Shown here: positions 53,481 to 62,327 of the stretch, piece after piece
Position numbering within the stretch: the first letter of the stretch is position 1
How the letters are laid out: each line of letters starts with the position of its first letter
Assembly (NCBI RefSeq): GCF_022427145.1
Contig: NZ_JAKSXN010000002.1
Location: forward strand, 1-64,000
DNA: 64,000 nucleotides
Direction: 5' to 3'
From: Paenibacillus timonensis
Lineage (GTDB): Bacteria > Bacillota > Bacilli > Paenibacillales > Paenibacillaceae
The notes under the pieces: generated by a model
The model's input: the letters and a program-made list of their open reading frames with translations, nothing else
Told to the model about the DNA's origin: nothing
Database searches by the model: none
Made by a program: the position numbers and the translations under genes

Positions 53481-54144
53481 TCCTTGACCCGATTCCGAGT
53501 TCGCCAAGCTTATCACTACTTTCCTTCATATATATCGTTCCTTTTGCCGTAAACAGCAGGTCGATCCGGAAATCATGCGGTTCCATCGGAATCGCATCCG
53601 CCCGGATCAGTTCCTCCAGGGCGAGCGCCCCTAGGACGACTTGCCGGGTGCCACCGCTGCGGCGGGCCAATTCATCGATCAGACGATCGTAATACCCTGC
53701 GCCGAATCCGATGCGCCCCCCGTTCAGGTCGAACGCCAGCCCCGGAACGACAATGACGTCGATTTCGGGGTAGCGCTCCGGAGGCCAGACGGCCGTATGC
53801 TCCGCCGGCTCCGGGATCCCCCAGGTGCCGGGGACGAGGTCCGCAGTTCCGGACAGCTCGTGCAAAGTAAGGCTCCGCTGCGCTCCGATCTTCGGCGCGA
53901 GCAGCCGATCCCCTTGGGCCAGGCAGCTTGCCAGCAATGGCCGAGTATCCGGCTCGTCCCGGAACGAAACATAGCTGAACAGGTTCAGCCTTCCGCCGCG
54001 CCGCTCCCGCAAGGGTCCCAGCACCTCTCGTTCCGCAATACGACTGGCGGCCAGCGATTGCTCCGCACGGGAAGCTTCCGGTATTCGGGCGCGAACCAAC
54101 TGCATCTGCTGTCTCAGCTCTCTTTTGGCCTCCGCTGGCTCCAT
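53467..54144 (-). CDS. 5-formyltetrahydrofolate cyclo-ligase
   Basis: This 225-residue enzyme converts 5-formyl-THF to methenyl-THF. The family pattern is clear: [16 protein letters not shown] at the N terminus, [25 protein letters not shown] with its GxGxGYYD phosphate/folate loop, and [19 protein letters not shown] near the end. The C-terminal 20 residues ([22 protein letters not shown]) are extra. It is upstream of and overlaps moaC. The gap to the divergent ABC-F gene has only an imperfect hairpin (CCCGGTTT/AACCCGG, near 54265-54282). Confidence 0.93.
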   Translation of the reverse strand: MEPAEAKRELRQQMQLVRARIPEASRAEQSLAASRIAEREVLGPLRERRGGRLNLFSYVSFRDEPDTRPLLASCLAQGDRLLAPKIGAQRSLTLHELSGTADLVPGTWGIPEPAEHTAVWPPERYPEIDVIVVPGLAFDLNGGRIGFGAGYYDRLIDELARRSGGTRQVVLGALALEELIRADAIPMEPHDFRIDLLFTAKGTIYMKESSDKLGELGIGSRNDAF

Positions 54145-54405
54145 GCCGTTCTCCCCTTCCGCTCCCGTCTCGCGTTTGCCGGATCTCGTTCCGAGGCTTG
54201 GACGAATCCGGCTGATCTCCTCCTTAGTGTATCATTGTTATATAAAAATGAAAACCAAAGCACCCGGTTTGCAAAACCCGGCTTTCCAAGCATTCAGCGA
54301 TGCATTTCGCCTTGGTTTCATGTAAACTGAAGGTACGCGGTTCACTGAACTATTACTTTTATCATGCACAGACTGCAAATCTTTTTATGGAGGATCGAAT
54401 CGGTT

Positions 54406-56376
54406 ATGCTGCTTCAAGCTTCGAACATTACGAAATTATACGGCGTGACCCCCGTGCTGGAAGGGATTAACCTGCAGGTGCTCGAGCGGGACCGGATCGG
54501 CCTCGTGGGCGTCAACGGCGCGGGCAAATCGACGTTTCTGCAAATTTTGGCCGGAGAACTCTCCTACGACGGAGGGCAAATCTTCAAAGCCAAAGAGACG
54601 ACGATCGGTTACCTGGCGCAAAATAGCGGATTGCAATCGGACCGCACCATTTGGGAAGAGATGCTCGCCGTATTCGCGCCGCTGATCGAAACGGAGCGCG
54701 AGCTGCGGCGGATGGAAGAACAGATCGCCGATCCGGAGTTGGCCCGGGACGAGAAAGCGCACCAAGAACTGCTCGACCGCTATGCGCTGAAATCCGACTG
54801 GTTCAAAGACCACGGCGGATATGAGATGGAAACCCGCATCCGCATGGTGCTGCACGGTATGGGATTTGGCGATTTTGCGCCGGACACCCCCATCGCGACG
54901 TTAAGCGGCGGTCAGAAAACCCGGCTTGCACTCGCCCGCATTTTGCTGCAGGCCCCAGATCTGCTGATGCTAGACGAACCCACAAACCATCTTGATATTG
55001 AAACGTTGACCTGGCTCGAGGACTATTTGCGCAATTATTCCGGGGCCTTGCTGGTCGTCTCCCATGACCGTTACTTCCTGGACCGGCTCGTTACGGCCAT
55101 CGTGGAGATCGAACGCCATCAATCGCGCCGTTACACTGGCAACTACAGCCGGTTCATTGAGCTAAAGGCGGCGGAATACGAAAGCCAGTTGAAGCAATAC
55201 GAAAAACAGCAGGATGAAATCGCCCGAATGGAGGCGTTTATCCAGAAAAACATCGTTCGGGCTTCCACAACGAAACGGGCGCAAAGCCGGCGCAAGGCGC
55301 TGGAGAAGATGGAGGTCCTGGACCGTCCGCTCGGCGACCTGAAACGGGCAACCTTCTCTTTCGAGGCCGAGGTCATGACCGGCAAAGAGGTGCTGCACGT
55401 GGGCGGTCTCTCCTACACGTTCGCGGACAAACCAAAACCGTTATTCCAAAACGTCAACTTCGACCTGTACCGTGGCGAAACGGTGGCCTTAATCGGTCCT
55501 AACGGGATCGGTAAATCAACTTTGCTGAAAATGCTGACCGGAGATTTGCGGCCGTCGGAAGGAACGATTCAATGGGGGGCCAAGGTGAAGGTCGGCTACT
55601 ACGACCAGGAGCAAACGCATCTGAACGCAGCCAACACCGTGCTCGAGGAAGTATGGGGCGCTTTCCCTCACATCGAGGAAGCCCGGATCCGTAGCGTGCT
55701 GGGCAATTTCCTGTTCAGCGGCGAGGACGTACTTAAGAAGGTCGCGGCGTTAAGCGGCGGAGAGAAAGCCCGGGTTGCCCTGGCGAAGCTGATGCTGCAA
55801 AAAGCCAACGTGCTGATCCTGGACGAACCGACCAACCATTTGGACTTGTTCAGCAAGGAAGTGCTGGAGTCCGCTTTGATCGAATACGACGGCACGTTGC
55901 TGTTCATTTCCCATGACCGTTACTTCTTGAACAAGATGGCGGAGCGGATCGTCGAGCTGCATCCGACCGGCGCGGATCATTTCCTGGGTAATTATGACGA
56001 TTATTTGGCGAAAAAACAGGAGCTTGCCGAACTCGCCGCTGAGCAGACGAACGCCGGAGCGGTAAAGGCATCCGCAAGCACAGCGGGCAAGCTGCCCGAG
56101 CCCGAAGCCACGGCAGCCGCTAAATCCGGGGCGGCTTCCTATGAAGCCGATAAACAGGCGAAACGCGAAGAACGGAACCGTCAACGCCGGATGGAGCAGT
56201 TGGAGGAGTTGATCTCTGGGCTTGAAGACGAAATCGCCCAATTGGAAGCCGAACTGACCCTCCCCGAGGTATATCAGGACTATACCGCGGTTCAGGAGCG
56301 CCAGGACGGAATCGACCGCCGGAAAGAACAGTTATCCACCGCCTACGAAGAATGGGAATCTTTGGCGGAAGGATAA
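54406..56376 (+). CDS. ydiF: ABC-F family ATPase (YdiF-like)
   Basis: This 656-residue soluble protein has two ATP-binding domains joined by the ABC-F linker. Domain 1 has GVNGAGKST and LSGGQKTRLALARIL; domain 2 has GPNGIGKST and LSGGEKARVALAKLM, each with an LDEPTNHLD Walker B. The C-terminal coiled-coil (KREERNRQRRMEQLEELISG) is typical of the Uup/YdiF group. These proteins bind ribosomes and affect translation. The start is 54406, after GGAGGATCG. In B. subtilis ydiF lies next to moaC (ydiG), as here. Confidence 0.93.
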   Translation: MLLQASNITKLYGVTPVLEGINLQVLERDRIGLVGVNGAGKSTFLQILAGELSYDGGQIFKAKETTIGYLAQNSGLQSDRTIWEEMLAVFAPLIETERELRRMEEQIADPELARDEKAHQELLDRYALKSDWFKDHGGYEMETRIRMVLHGMGFGDFAPDTPIATLSGGQKTRLALARILLQAPDLLMLDEPTNHLDIETLTWLEDYLRNYSGALLVVSHDRYFLDRLVTAIVEIERHQSRRYTGNYSRFIELKAAEYESQLKQYEKQQDEIARMEAFIQKNIVRASTTKRAQSRRKALEKMEVLDRPLGDLKRATFSFEAEVMTGKEVLHVGGLSYTFADKPKPLFQNVNFDLYRGETVALIGPNGIGKSTLLKMLTGDLRPSEGTIQWGAKVKVGYYDQEQTHLNAANTVLEEVWGAFPHIEEARIRSVLGNFLFSGEDVLKKVAALSGGEKARVALAKLMLQKANVLILDEPTNHLDLFSKEVLESALIEYDGTLLFISHDRYFLNKMAERIVELHPTGADHFLGNYDDYLAKKQELAELAAEQTNAGAVKASASTAGKLPEPEATAAAKSGAASYEADKQAKREERNRQRRMEQLEELISGLEDEIAQLEAELTLPEVYQDYTAVQERQDGIDRRKEQLSTAYEEWESLAEG

Positions 56377-56421
56377 AATTCACAAAATATTTTTTTACTT
56401 CCCCTCGCTTTACCGGCACGG

Positions 56422-56670
56422 TTATGCACAGTTTTATCCCCATTATGCAGAATAAATTCGACCTAAAAACGGCCCGCAAGGCCGTTTTTTCGCGGGGATA
56501 TCGTCGTTTTTTGTCAAAACCCCGTTTTATCCACCAACTTATTCACATTATCCACAGTTTTCTGAAAACACGACACCCATTTTCCCCGACCTTGCTTCAT
56601 ACGCTGGCACACAAGCTTTCATCCTTTTTTCATGAAGATAGCCAACAAGCTGTGGATAACCTTGTCCACA
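56422..56670. promoter_or_regulatory. DnaA-box cluster
   Basis: Exact TTATNCACA boxes occur at 56422 (TTATGCACA), 56539 (TTATTCACA), 56548 (TTATCCACA) and, reversed, 56651 (TGTGGATAA). One-mismatch boxes are at 56434, 56443, 56527 and 56662. This density in 250 bp is far beyond chance. It fills the 327 bp gap after ydiF. From memory, B. subtilis has a DnaA-box cluster near gcp (tsaD), the gene beside ydiF, which helps restrain replication initiation. Confidence 0.9.
56465..56490. terminator. Terminator of the ABC-F gene
   Basis: AAAAACGGCC and GGCCGTTTTTT form the stem around CGCAA inside the DnaA-box cluster. Both strands have a T-run, so it can act in either direction. Confidence 0.9.
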
Positions 56671-56703
56671 GCTTGACAAAACCTTAGTCTTAGGTCCAAC
56701 TCC

Positions 56704-57021
56704 TCAACCCGCTCCCAAATGCTGATTCTCTTCACAGGAAATCGCCCAGGTTCGAAGCTCATAGTTCTCCGCTCCCGATTTCACGAACGGATCGCGCTCC
56801 GCGATCTCCCGCGCCTCCTCCAGACTAGCCGCTTGAATGATGACCATTCCGCCTTTGTAATCCGTGAACGGGCCGCACATGACAAGCTGGCCGTTCCGGT
56901 CCAGTTCCCTTAAATGAGCGACGTGCTCGCGGATTAAATCCTTCTCCAAACGTCGACCCGGATTTAAGGAGAGCAGAATCACGTACCTCGTAAACTCCTC
57001 ATAAGAGGGGGCTTCACTCAT
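56704..57021 (-). CDS. YciI-family protein
   Basis: This 105-residue protein has the YciI fold pattern: YVILLSLNPGRRLEKDLIREHVAHLRELDRNG, then GPFTDYKGGMVIIQAASLEEAREIAERDPFV, then an aromatic end ELRTWAIS. The conserved His (EHVAHL) and Asp (ERDPF) form the usual active-site pair, but the reaction is not known. The start is 57021, after AAGGAGGAA; the long frame upstream is noise. It is not obviously in an operon. Confidence 0.9.
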   Translation of the reverse strand: MSEAPSYEEFTRYVILLSLNPGRRLEKDLIREHVAHLRELDRNGQLVMCGPFTDYKGGMVIIQAASLEEAREIAERDPFVKSGAENYELRTWAISCEENQHLGAG

Positions 57022-57217
57022 CGTTGGTTCCTCCTTGATCTCGTATGATGCTTCTTTCCCAATTTCCTTCCATTTCGTACCTCCGTCTGCCTCCCGCCCG
57101 CTTAAACCATCCGAAATGCCTATTGCCCTGCCCTTTTTAAAATCTATATGATCTCTATAGAACCGCGGCAGAAAAACAGATAAGCCGTCAAATACGCACC
57201 GAAAAGGAGAGAATGGA

Positions 57218-58099
57218 ATGAAATTTGTCAAAAACGCTTCAATCGTCGCATTAGGCGTCAGCCTCATTTTCGTGGGAGGATGCCAGATGTTCGGCTCATC
57301 CAAAGACGCTTCATCCACGACTTCCCCTTTTACGGAATCCAAGCTGCCGGGCGGAGGGCTGGCCCTCCCTCAGAATGAACGGCTCCACCTGTCCACCGAT
57401 AAGCAGTGGATCGAAAGCGAAGGGCATTTATCCGATCTGATCCGCCTGCAATGGACGGCAGACCGAGCCAAACCGGCGATCGCTTGGGCCGATGAGCAAG
57501 GAAAGGACAAAACGGCGATTATTTCACATGATAAAGCGAATAATCCGGAACAACATGACCACAAGCATATTTCGATTGAAACGACGATGTCGCCAACCGG
57601 AGAGTATAAGGATCAATTATTTACCCGTTTGGAGATTCCCTACGACACCGATGTTGCCGAAATTCGCACCCATTCGTCCAACTTCAACGTCATGGACGGC
57701 ATTTTGCGGGTCGCCGGCGAAGGCAATCGGGACGTGCAGTTGGCCAACACCGGCAAGGATAACGCTACGAGCCCGCTTTGGAGCCTGCGCGCCAACAGCG
57801 CGGAGCTCAAAGGCAGCAATGCCGGGGCGGATTTTAACCTGATCCGTTACTCGGATGAAGGAGAAGCGATCGACAGCGCCCTGACGATCCGACGCGACAA
57901 CGGGCAAGTTGGCATCGGAGCCGAGGACCCGCAAAGCGCGCTGGACATCAACGGGGACGGAATCCGCATCCGCGAATCCCGCACGCCGGCGTCCTCGAAG
58001 GCTCCCGGAAATCCCGGCGACATCGCCTGGGATGACAACTACATTTACGTCTGCGTGGCCAAGGACACCTGGAAACGGACGGCGTTATCAAGCTGGTAA
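57218..58099 (+). CDS. Lipoprotein with phage tail-fibre-like C terminus
   Basis: This 293-residue protein has a lipoprotein signal (VALGVSLIFVGGC, lipobox VGGC) followed by a Ser/Thr linker. The C-terminal 130 residues look like the trimeric beta-structured domains of phage tail fibres and hyaluronidases: SSNFNVMDGILRVAGEG, then GQVGIGAEDPQSALDINGDG and a terminal GDIAWDDNYIYVCVAKDTW. Such ends normally sit on phage particles, not lipoproteins. AAAAGGAGAGAATGG precedes the ATG. It may be a captured phage module now attached to the cell envelope. Confidence 0.75.
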   Translation: MKFVKNASIVALGVSLIFVGGCQMFGSSKDASSTTSPFTESKLPGGGLALPQNERLHLSTDKQWIESEGHLSDLIRLQWTADRAKPAIAWADEQGKDKTAIISHDKANNPEQHDHKHISIETTMSPTGEYKDQLFTRLEIPYDTDVAEIRTHSSNFNVMDGILRVAGEGNRDVQLANTGKDNATSPLWSLRANSAELKGSNAGADFNLIRYSDEGEAIDSALTIRRDNGQVGIGAEDPQSALDINGDGIRIRESRTPASSKAPGNPGDIAWDDNYIYVCVAKDTWKRTALSSW

Positions 58100-58105
58100 C
58101 CTGGA

Positions 58106-58627
58106 TCAATCGTCGGCGGAGGCGATGCGGATGCCCGTATCCGCTTGAATCTCCGTCTGCACCCGGCCTTTGGCGTTGTTCCCTACGAATTTGATTCGAT
58201 AGGTTCCCGGTCTGACCTTGAGTTCCATCTTGCCTTCACTATTTCCCTCGGCAAGGGTTGTCACCTGGCGATCCGGGCCGATGGCCACCAGCTTGAACCG
58301 GCCTCCGTCGATCTCCTGCCGATGCAGGAAGGTCACTTGGCCTTTCGCCGAGACGTGGATGGTCCATATCGTTTCCATCCCGTAGAAAGAAGCAAAAGAA
58401 AACGTGGACGACTCATTGTTCGTAGAGCTAGCCCGCTTCACGTAAGTAAAGGTGTCGCCTTCCTGGGCAAGCTCCGCCTCGTCGTCGTAAAGCTTCTTTT
58501 GCCGCTCCGTAGCCAGGCTGCAGCCGCCCAAAACGGCCAGCAGCGCCACTGCGCACAGAAGACCAAGAAGCAGCCGTATTCCGCCGGGCCCCCGCGTAGG
58601 GGTGTCCGGCTTTAGTTTATCTCTCAT
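58106..58627 (-). CDS. Putative lipoprotein of unknown function
   Basis: This 173-residue protein has an N-terminal basic stretch (residues 1-17), a hydrophobic helix and a lipobox-like LGGC near residue 37. The remaining domain is beta-rich and ends KVRPGTYRIKFVGNNAKGRV, VQTEIQADTGI. I do not recognise the family. The start is at 58627, after AGGAGGGG. It converges on the tail-fibre-like gene with six bases between the stops, and follows the membrane protein gene at 58638 after 10 bases, forming a two-gene operon. Confidence 0.7.
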   Translation of the reverse strand: MRDKLKPDTPTRGPGGIRLLLGLLCAVALLAVLGGCSLATERQKKLYDDEAELAQEGDTFTYVKRASSTNNESSTFSFASFYGMETIWTIHVSAKGQVTFLHRQEIDGGRFKLVAIGPDRQVTTLAEGNSEGKMELKVRPGTYRIKFVGNNAKGRVQTEIQADTGIRIASADD

Positions 58628-58637
58628 GTTTCCCCTC

Positions 58638-59117
58638 CTAGGCGTTGTCGCCGAACGGCTTCCGATAGTAGCCTGCAACCACCGGCAGCACGGTCATGGC
58701 TTGGATCGCCAATCCCCAAGCCATATAAACCAAATGCACGACGGAGGAACCGCCAAGAATGTAGATTTGGACCGTAAGCCAGATGATTAAGCCAAAGCCG
58801 ATATACAAGGAAAAGGCCCAGGACCAATGCCGGTCCTTAAATAAATTCAGCTTCTCTCCCCAGCTCCAATCCCATCTCCAGACCAGGGCGGCCGTTACCG
58901 TGAGCGGAAGCACGCCAAAGACCAGCAACAGGATTAGTCCCGGAATCAAATAATCCGGGAACAGCGGCAGCTGCATCAAATCCGTCGGCATCCCCAGCAG
59001 GCTGCCCGACGGGTCCAGCATCAACGCTCCCCCGCCGAATACCGCGCCGATTCCCAGCAACCCTTGCAATCCTATCAATAGCACGCATGCCGTCGGTCTT
59101 CCTTTCTTTTTCATCAT
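58638..59117 (-). CDS. Small integral membrane protein
   Basis: This 159-residue protein has four predicted helices (about residues 9-33, 57-80, 98-120 and 125-147). I do not recognise the family. The start at 59117 (MMKKKGR) has AAAAGGGG eight bases before it. The downstream lipoprotein gene begins after 10 bases, so the two probably act together at the membrane. A weak hairpin (GAAGA-CGAG/CTC-ATCTTC) lies upstream near 59187-59213. Confidence 0.72.
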   Translation of the reverse strand: MMKKKGRPTACVLLIGLQGLLGIGAVFGGGALMLDPSGSLLGMPTDLMQLPLFPDYLIPGLILLLVFGVLPLTVTAALVWRWDWSWGEKLNLFKDRHWSWAFSLYIGFGLIIWLTVQIYILGGSSVVHLVYMAWGLAIQAMTVLPVVAGYYRKPFGDNA

Positions 59118-59283
59118 TCCAACAACCCCTTTTGCGTTCTGCGCCATCCTATTTGTGATTCAATTCACCCATTTACATAAAAAAAGAAGACGAGACCTAT
59201 TTCGGCTCATCTTCGTTGTTACTGCTACTTTATCATAGGAAGCCCGGGTTGGAAACGGTTAAATGTCGAATGGAAGGCGCGGC

Positions 59284-59313
59284 TTGAAAGAATAGGAGGA
59301 TCCCGAGTAGAAT
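59284..59313 (+). promoter_or_regulatory. Promoter of the cysteine synthase gene
   Basis: TTGAAA and TAGAAT are separated by 18 bases and lie 41 bases before the ATG, with AGAGAGGAG between. Confidence 0.6.
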
Positions 59314-59354
59314 AGATAAAAACTTTAAATTTTAGAGAGAGGAGCCGAACCGCC

Positions 59355-60299
59355 ATGACTCGTAAAGCGGTCCAACGCGTCACCGACCTAATAGGCGAAA
59401 CCCCGGTCGTCAAATTAAATCGGCTGGCCTCGCAGCAGGACGCGGACGTATACGTCAAACTGGAGTTTGCCAATCCGAGCGGAAGCGTTAAGGACCGGGC
59501 CGCCGCGCATATGCTCGAGACGGCGGAACGGGCGGGTCTCCTCGCTCCGGGGGCCACGATCATCGAGCCGACGAGCGGGAATACCGGGATCGGGCTAGCC
59601 ATGAACGCCGCCGCCAAAGGATATCGGATCATCCTGGTCATGCCGGACAACATGACTAAAGAGCGTATCATCCTGCTGCGTGCCTACGGCGCCGAGGTCG
59701 TGTTGACGCCGGCCGCATTGCGCATGCCCGGCGCGATTGCCAAAGCCCGGGATCTGCTGGCCGAAATTCCCGGCAGCTTTATGCCGCAGCAGTTCCAGAA
59801 CCCGGCCAACCCGGAAATTCACCGGCTTACAACCGGGCCGGAAATCGTGCGGCAAATGGAAGGCCGGCTCGACGGGTTTGTCGCCACGGCGGGCACGGGC
59901 GGCACGATGACCGGCACCGGCGAATATCTGCGCGGCGCGATCCCGAACCTCCACATCACCGTCGTCGAGCCGCAGGGCTCCCCGGTGCTCTCCGGCGGGG
60001 AACCGGGCCCGCATAAGCTGGTGGGCACGAGCCCCGGTTTTATCCCGCCGGTGCTGAATACCGCCGTCTATGACGAAATCGTCCAAGTCGGCGATGAGGC
60101 CGCACTGGAAACGACGCGGCGCTTGGCTGCTCTAGAGGGATTATTGGTAGGACCGTCGTCCGGAGCCTCGGTCTGGGCGGCAATCCAGCTGGCCCGGCGG
60201 TTAGGCCCCGGCAAACGCGTATTATGTATCGCGCCGGACACCGGAGAGAGGTACCTGAGCATGGGCATTTTTGACGAGCCGACAGGCGCAGAAGGATAA
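59355..60299 (+). CDS. Cysteine synthase family (O-acetylserine sulfhydrylase)
   Basis: This 314-residue PLP enzyme makes L-cysteine from O-acetylserine and sulfide. The PLP lysine lies in NPSGSVKDRAA, the PLP-phosphate loop is TAGTGGTMTGTG, and the TSGNTGIGLAM substrate loop is present. The protein resembles CysK, but CysM-type or cystathionine beta-synthase-like (MccA) members cannot be excluded. It is followed after 46 bases by a rhodanese gene, so the two probably form a sulfur-metabolism operon. Confidence 0.92.
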   Translation: MTRKAVQRVTDLIGETPVVKLNRLASQQDADVYVKLEFANPSGSVKDRAAAHMLETAERAGLLAPGATIIEPTSGNTGIGLAMNAAAKGYRIILVMPDNMTKERIILLRAYGAEVVLTPAALRMPGAIAKARDLLAEIPGSFMPQQFQNPANPEIHRLTTGPEIVRQMEGRLDGFVATAGTGGTMTGTGEYLRGAIPNLHITVVEPQGSPVLSGGEPGPHKLVGTSPGFIPPVLNTAVYDEIVQVGDEAALETTRRLAALEGLLVGPSSGASVWAAIQLARRLGPGKRVLCIAPDTGERYLSMGIFDEPTGAEG

Positions 60300-60345
60300 A
60301 CGAAAGAAGTTAACCAAACTACTCATGGAAAAGAGGAATGATACC

Positions 60346-60696
60346 ATGCCCCAAATGATCGGAGGCATCTCCCATATCGATAAGGCCGAGCTGCACGCCT
60401 TGCTTCAGGATCCCGCCAACGAAACCGTCGTCATCGACGTCCGCGAGCCGTTTGAATACGAAGCTGCGCATATTCCCGGGGTTCCGCTGATCCCGATGGG
60501 CGAAATCCCCTACCGGCTCGAAGAGCTCGACCCGGAGCAGGAATACGTATTGGTGTGCCGCAGCGGCTCCCGAAGTTACGAAGTCGCTCGATACCTGCAA
60601 GCGCAAGGTTTTGGACGGGTCCACAATTTCCTCGGCGGCATGCTTGGCTGGGACCTCGAGGTAACGTCCGGGCCGGAGGACGATTCCTCTCGTTAA
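60346..60696 (+). CDS. Rhodanese-like protein
   Basis: This 116-residue single-domain rhodanese has the start IDVREPFEYEAAHIPGVPLIPMGE and the active-site loop VCRSGSRSYEVA, where the cysteine carries the persulfide sulfur. The start at 60346 has AAGAGGAATGATACC upstream; the longer frame overlaps cysK and is unlikely. It probably accepts or gives sulfur in cysteine-related reactions. GLGGMLGW-type segment NFLGGMLGWDLEV is the typical end. Confidence 0.92.
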   Translation: MPQMIGGISHIDKAELHALLQDPANETVVIDVREPFEYEAAHIPGVPLIPMGEIPYRLEELDPEQEYVLVCRSGSRSYEVARYLQAQGFGRVHNFLGGMLGWDLEVTSGPEDDSSR

Positions 60697-60717
60697 GAAA
60701 ACAAAGGGGAACAGAAT

Positions 60718-60907
60718 ATAAGAAAACTCGTTCTTTTTCTGCACGCATCGCTTGACGGTTTTGCAGAAGGTCCAAATGGTGAAATGGATATTGGCTTGAA
60801 TTAACCGATGAGTATAAGGTCTCAAGGAGAAGATCCGTATTCAACTGATCGAAAACAAGACCTTTGACACTGGAGCCATCGGTCTCGTTTATCAGACGGT
60901 AAGATGA
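60718..60907 (+). pseudogene. Remnant of a dihydrofolate-reductase-like (RibD C-domain) gene
   Basis: The first part reads RKLVLFLHASLDGFAEGPNG then EMDIG, the conserved N terminus of this family. The start codon is ATA where ATG is expected, though AAAGGGGA remains before it. The frame stops at 60798-60806, and then GLKEKIRIQLIENKTFDTGA then IGLVYQTVR appears in another frame, the conserved C terminus. A family protein has about 170-190 residues; some 130 in the middle are missing. This is an internal deletion. Its end overlaps the AAC(3)-like gene on the other strand. Confidence 0.88.
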
Positions 60908-61719
60908 CCTTGCCGATTACGGTGGCGTTCCAACCATCTCACTGCATAATCGACCAATTCTCGTTGGGGCATCAGCAGCGCGGTTGCCCCGGCGACTTGT
61001 CCCTGTTTCACCAAGCCGGTCTCCCGTGCAAAGTCGGCCCCCAGTTGTTCAAAATCCTCCGAATCGTATTCGAGTTCGGGAAATTCCACCCACTGTCTTT
61101 CCCCGTTCACCAGCATCGGCGCCCTTGAAGTATAATATTCCTTCCCCGGATAGTCCGCACGGCACTCCGCCAAATGCATCGACGTATTGTTGCCGTGACC
61201 CACGCCAAGCAGCAAAACATCCCCACGCAACTCGTAAATTCGCGCAAGCGGAGATCGCTCGCCTAGCCCGAATCCCAGGCCGTGATCCGCCGTAATGATC
61301 TTGGCTTCTGGTCCTCTGGCCGCAAACGATACCTGCGGATGTCCACTGCGCAAGGTCCCCTGCTGCCTGCGGAACGTGTCCGGAATCACGCCCATGTACC
61401 ATAACGACGTCAACTCGGGATCATAGACCGGCATCTGCTCGCGAATGGTGTCCCACCATTCCTTGGGCACCGGCGGATTTTGCCATCTGGCCGGATCCCC
61501 AACATCGCCCGAATGGGTAGGCATCACCAAGGTGCCTTGCTCGCCCAGCGCCGCCTCCAAAGCTAAGACGACCGCCGATGGGCCTCCGCAAACCCATGAA
61601 CCCAGCGACTTAAACGACGAATGGACGAGCAGTATCGACCCTTCCTGGACCCCTAAAGTCACCAAATCTCTCTGCAATGTTTCTACCGTGTACAATTCCC
61701 CTTGAATTTCGTCCATCAT
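60892..61719 (-). CDS. AAC(3)/YokD-family acetyltransferase
   Basis: This 275-residue protein belongs to the antibiotic N-acetyltransferase family: ILLVHSSFKSLGSWVCGGPSAV, GTLVMPTHSGD, RSGHPQVSFAARG, LLGVGHGNNTSMHLAE (His-Glu active-site region). It is like B. subtilis YokD. Some members acetylate aminoglycosides at the 3-amino group; chromosomal YokD types may have other substrates, so resistance should not be assumed. AGGGGAGATCGAAGG precedes the ATG. The gene's end overlaps the DHFR-like remnant by 16 bases. Confidence 0.9.
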   Translation of the reverse strand: MMDEIQGELYTVETLQRDLVTLGVQEGSILLVHSSFKSLGSWVCGGPSAVVLALEAALGEQGTLVMPTHSGDVGDPARWQNPPVPKEWWDTIREQMPVYDPELTSLWYMGVIPDTFRRQQGTLRSGHPQVSFAARGPEAKIITADHGLGFGLGERSPLARIYELRGDVLLLGVGHGNNTSMHLAECRADYPGKEYYTSRAPMLVNGERQWVEFPELEYDSEDFEQLGADFARETGLVKQGQVAGATALLMPQRELVDYAVRWLERHRNRQGHLTV

Positions 61720-61741
61720 CCTTCGATCTCCCCTACTTTCT

Positions 61742-62290
61742 CTACTCCGCGTACGACGACGGTAATCCGTCCAGGCTTACGGCGTTTTTCTGACGGCGGT
61801 ACTCCTTCAGGCCCGAATCGCCTTTATTTTCGGCCCATTTGACCAAGGTCTCGCGATCCCCCTCATAACTGTACAAAGGGACGCCGAAACCGCAGGACGT
61901 CTGCACGCCATGGACAGTGACGAGAATGATTTGTCGCGCCCCGCTCAGCTTGGGAAACAACCCTTCGAGCCGCTCCCAATCCGCCGATCCCGGCAGAATA
62001 ACTTGGCCTTTCCCATACAGGCGCAGGATCAATGGCTGCCCTTCGAAGGCGGCGAACATGACCGTGATTCGGCCATTCTCTTCGAGATGCGCTGCCGTTT
62101 CATTGCCGCTGCCCGTCAAATCCAGGTAAGCGACCTCGTTTGGCGAGAGGATCCGCAGCGCATCGTAACCCTTCGGCGAAAGATTGACATGCCCCTCTGC
62201 GCTTAACGGCGCCGAGCCAACAAAAAAGAGATGCTGCCGGCGTATAAAAGCCTCATGCTCCGGCAGCAACGAATCGAACATTTTCCCCAA
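61742..62290 (-). CDS. Pyridoxamine 5'-phosphate oxidase family protein
   Basis: This 182-residue protein has the split-barrel flavin-binding pattern: FFVGSAPLSAEGHVNLSPKGYDALRIL, YLDLTGSGNETAAHLEENGRITVMF and FGKGQVIL-like (LYGKGQVILPG). It is close to the YhbP/PPOX group and is probably an FMN-dependent enzyme, not PdxH. The TTG at 62290, after AGGGAGGG and six bases, is the best start; ATG at 62281 is an alternative. It is followed 22 bases later by the AAC(3)-like gene, so they may share a transcript. Confidence 0.88.
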   Translation of the reverse strand: MGKMFDSLLPEHEAFIRRQHLFFVGSAPLSAEGHVNLSPKGYDALRILSPNEVAYLDLTGSGNETAAHLEENGRITVMFAAFEGQPLILRLYGKGQVILPGSADWERLEGLFPKLSGARQIILVTVHGVQTSCGFGVPLYSYEGDRETLVKWAENKGDSGLKEYRRQKNAVSLDGLPSSYAE

Positions 62291-62327
62291 GTCTATCCCT
62301 CCCTAATTGAATAAGCCTTCAGCCAAA

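Noticed and set aside
59180-59354. S-box or T-box leader upstream of the cysteine synthase gene
   Set aside because: The leader after the predicted promoter is only about 40 bases, too short for either riboswitch.
60892-61719. Acquired aminoglycoside resistance gene
   Set aside because: The protein is close to chromosomal YokD-like enzymes and no mobile element is near, so resistance cannot be claimed.
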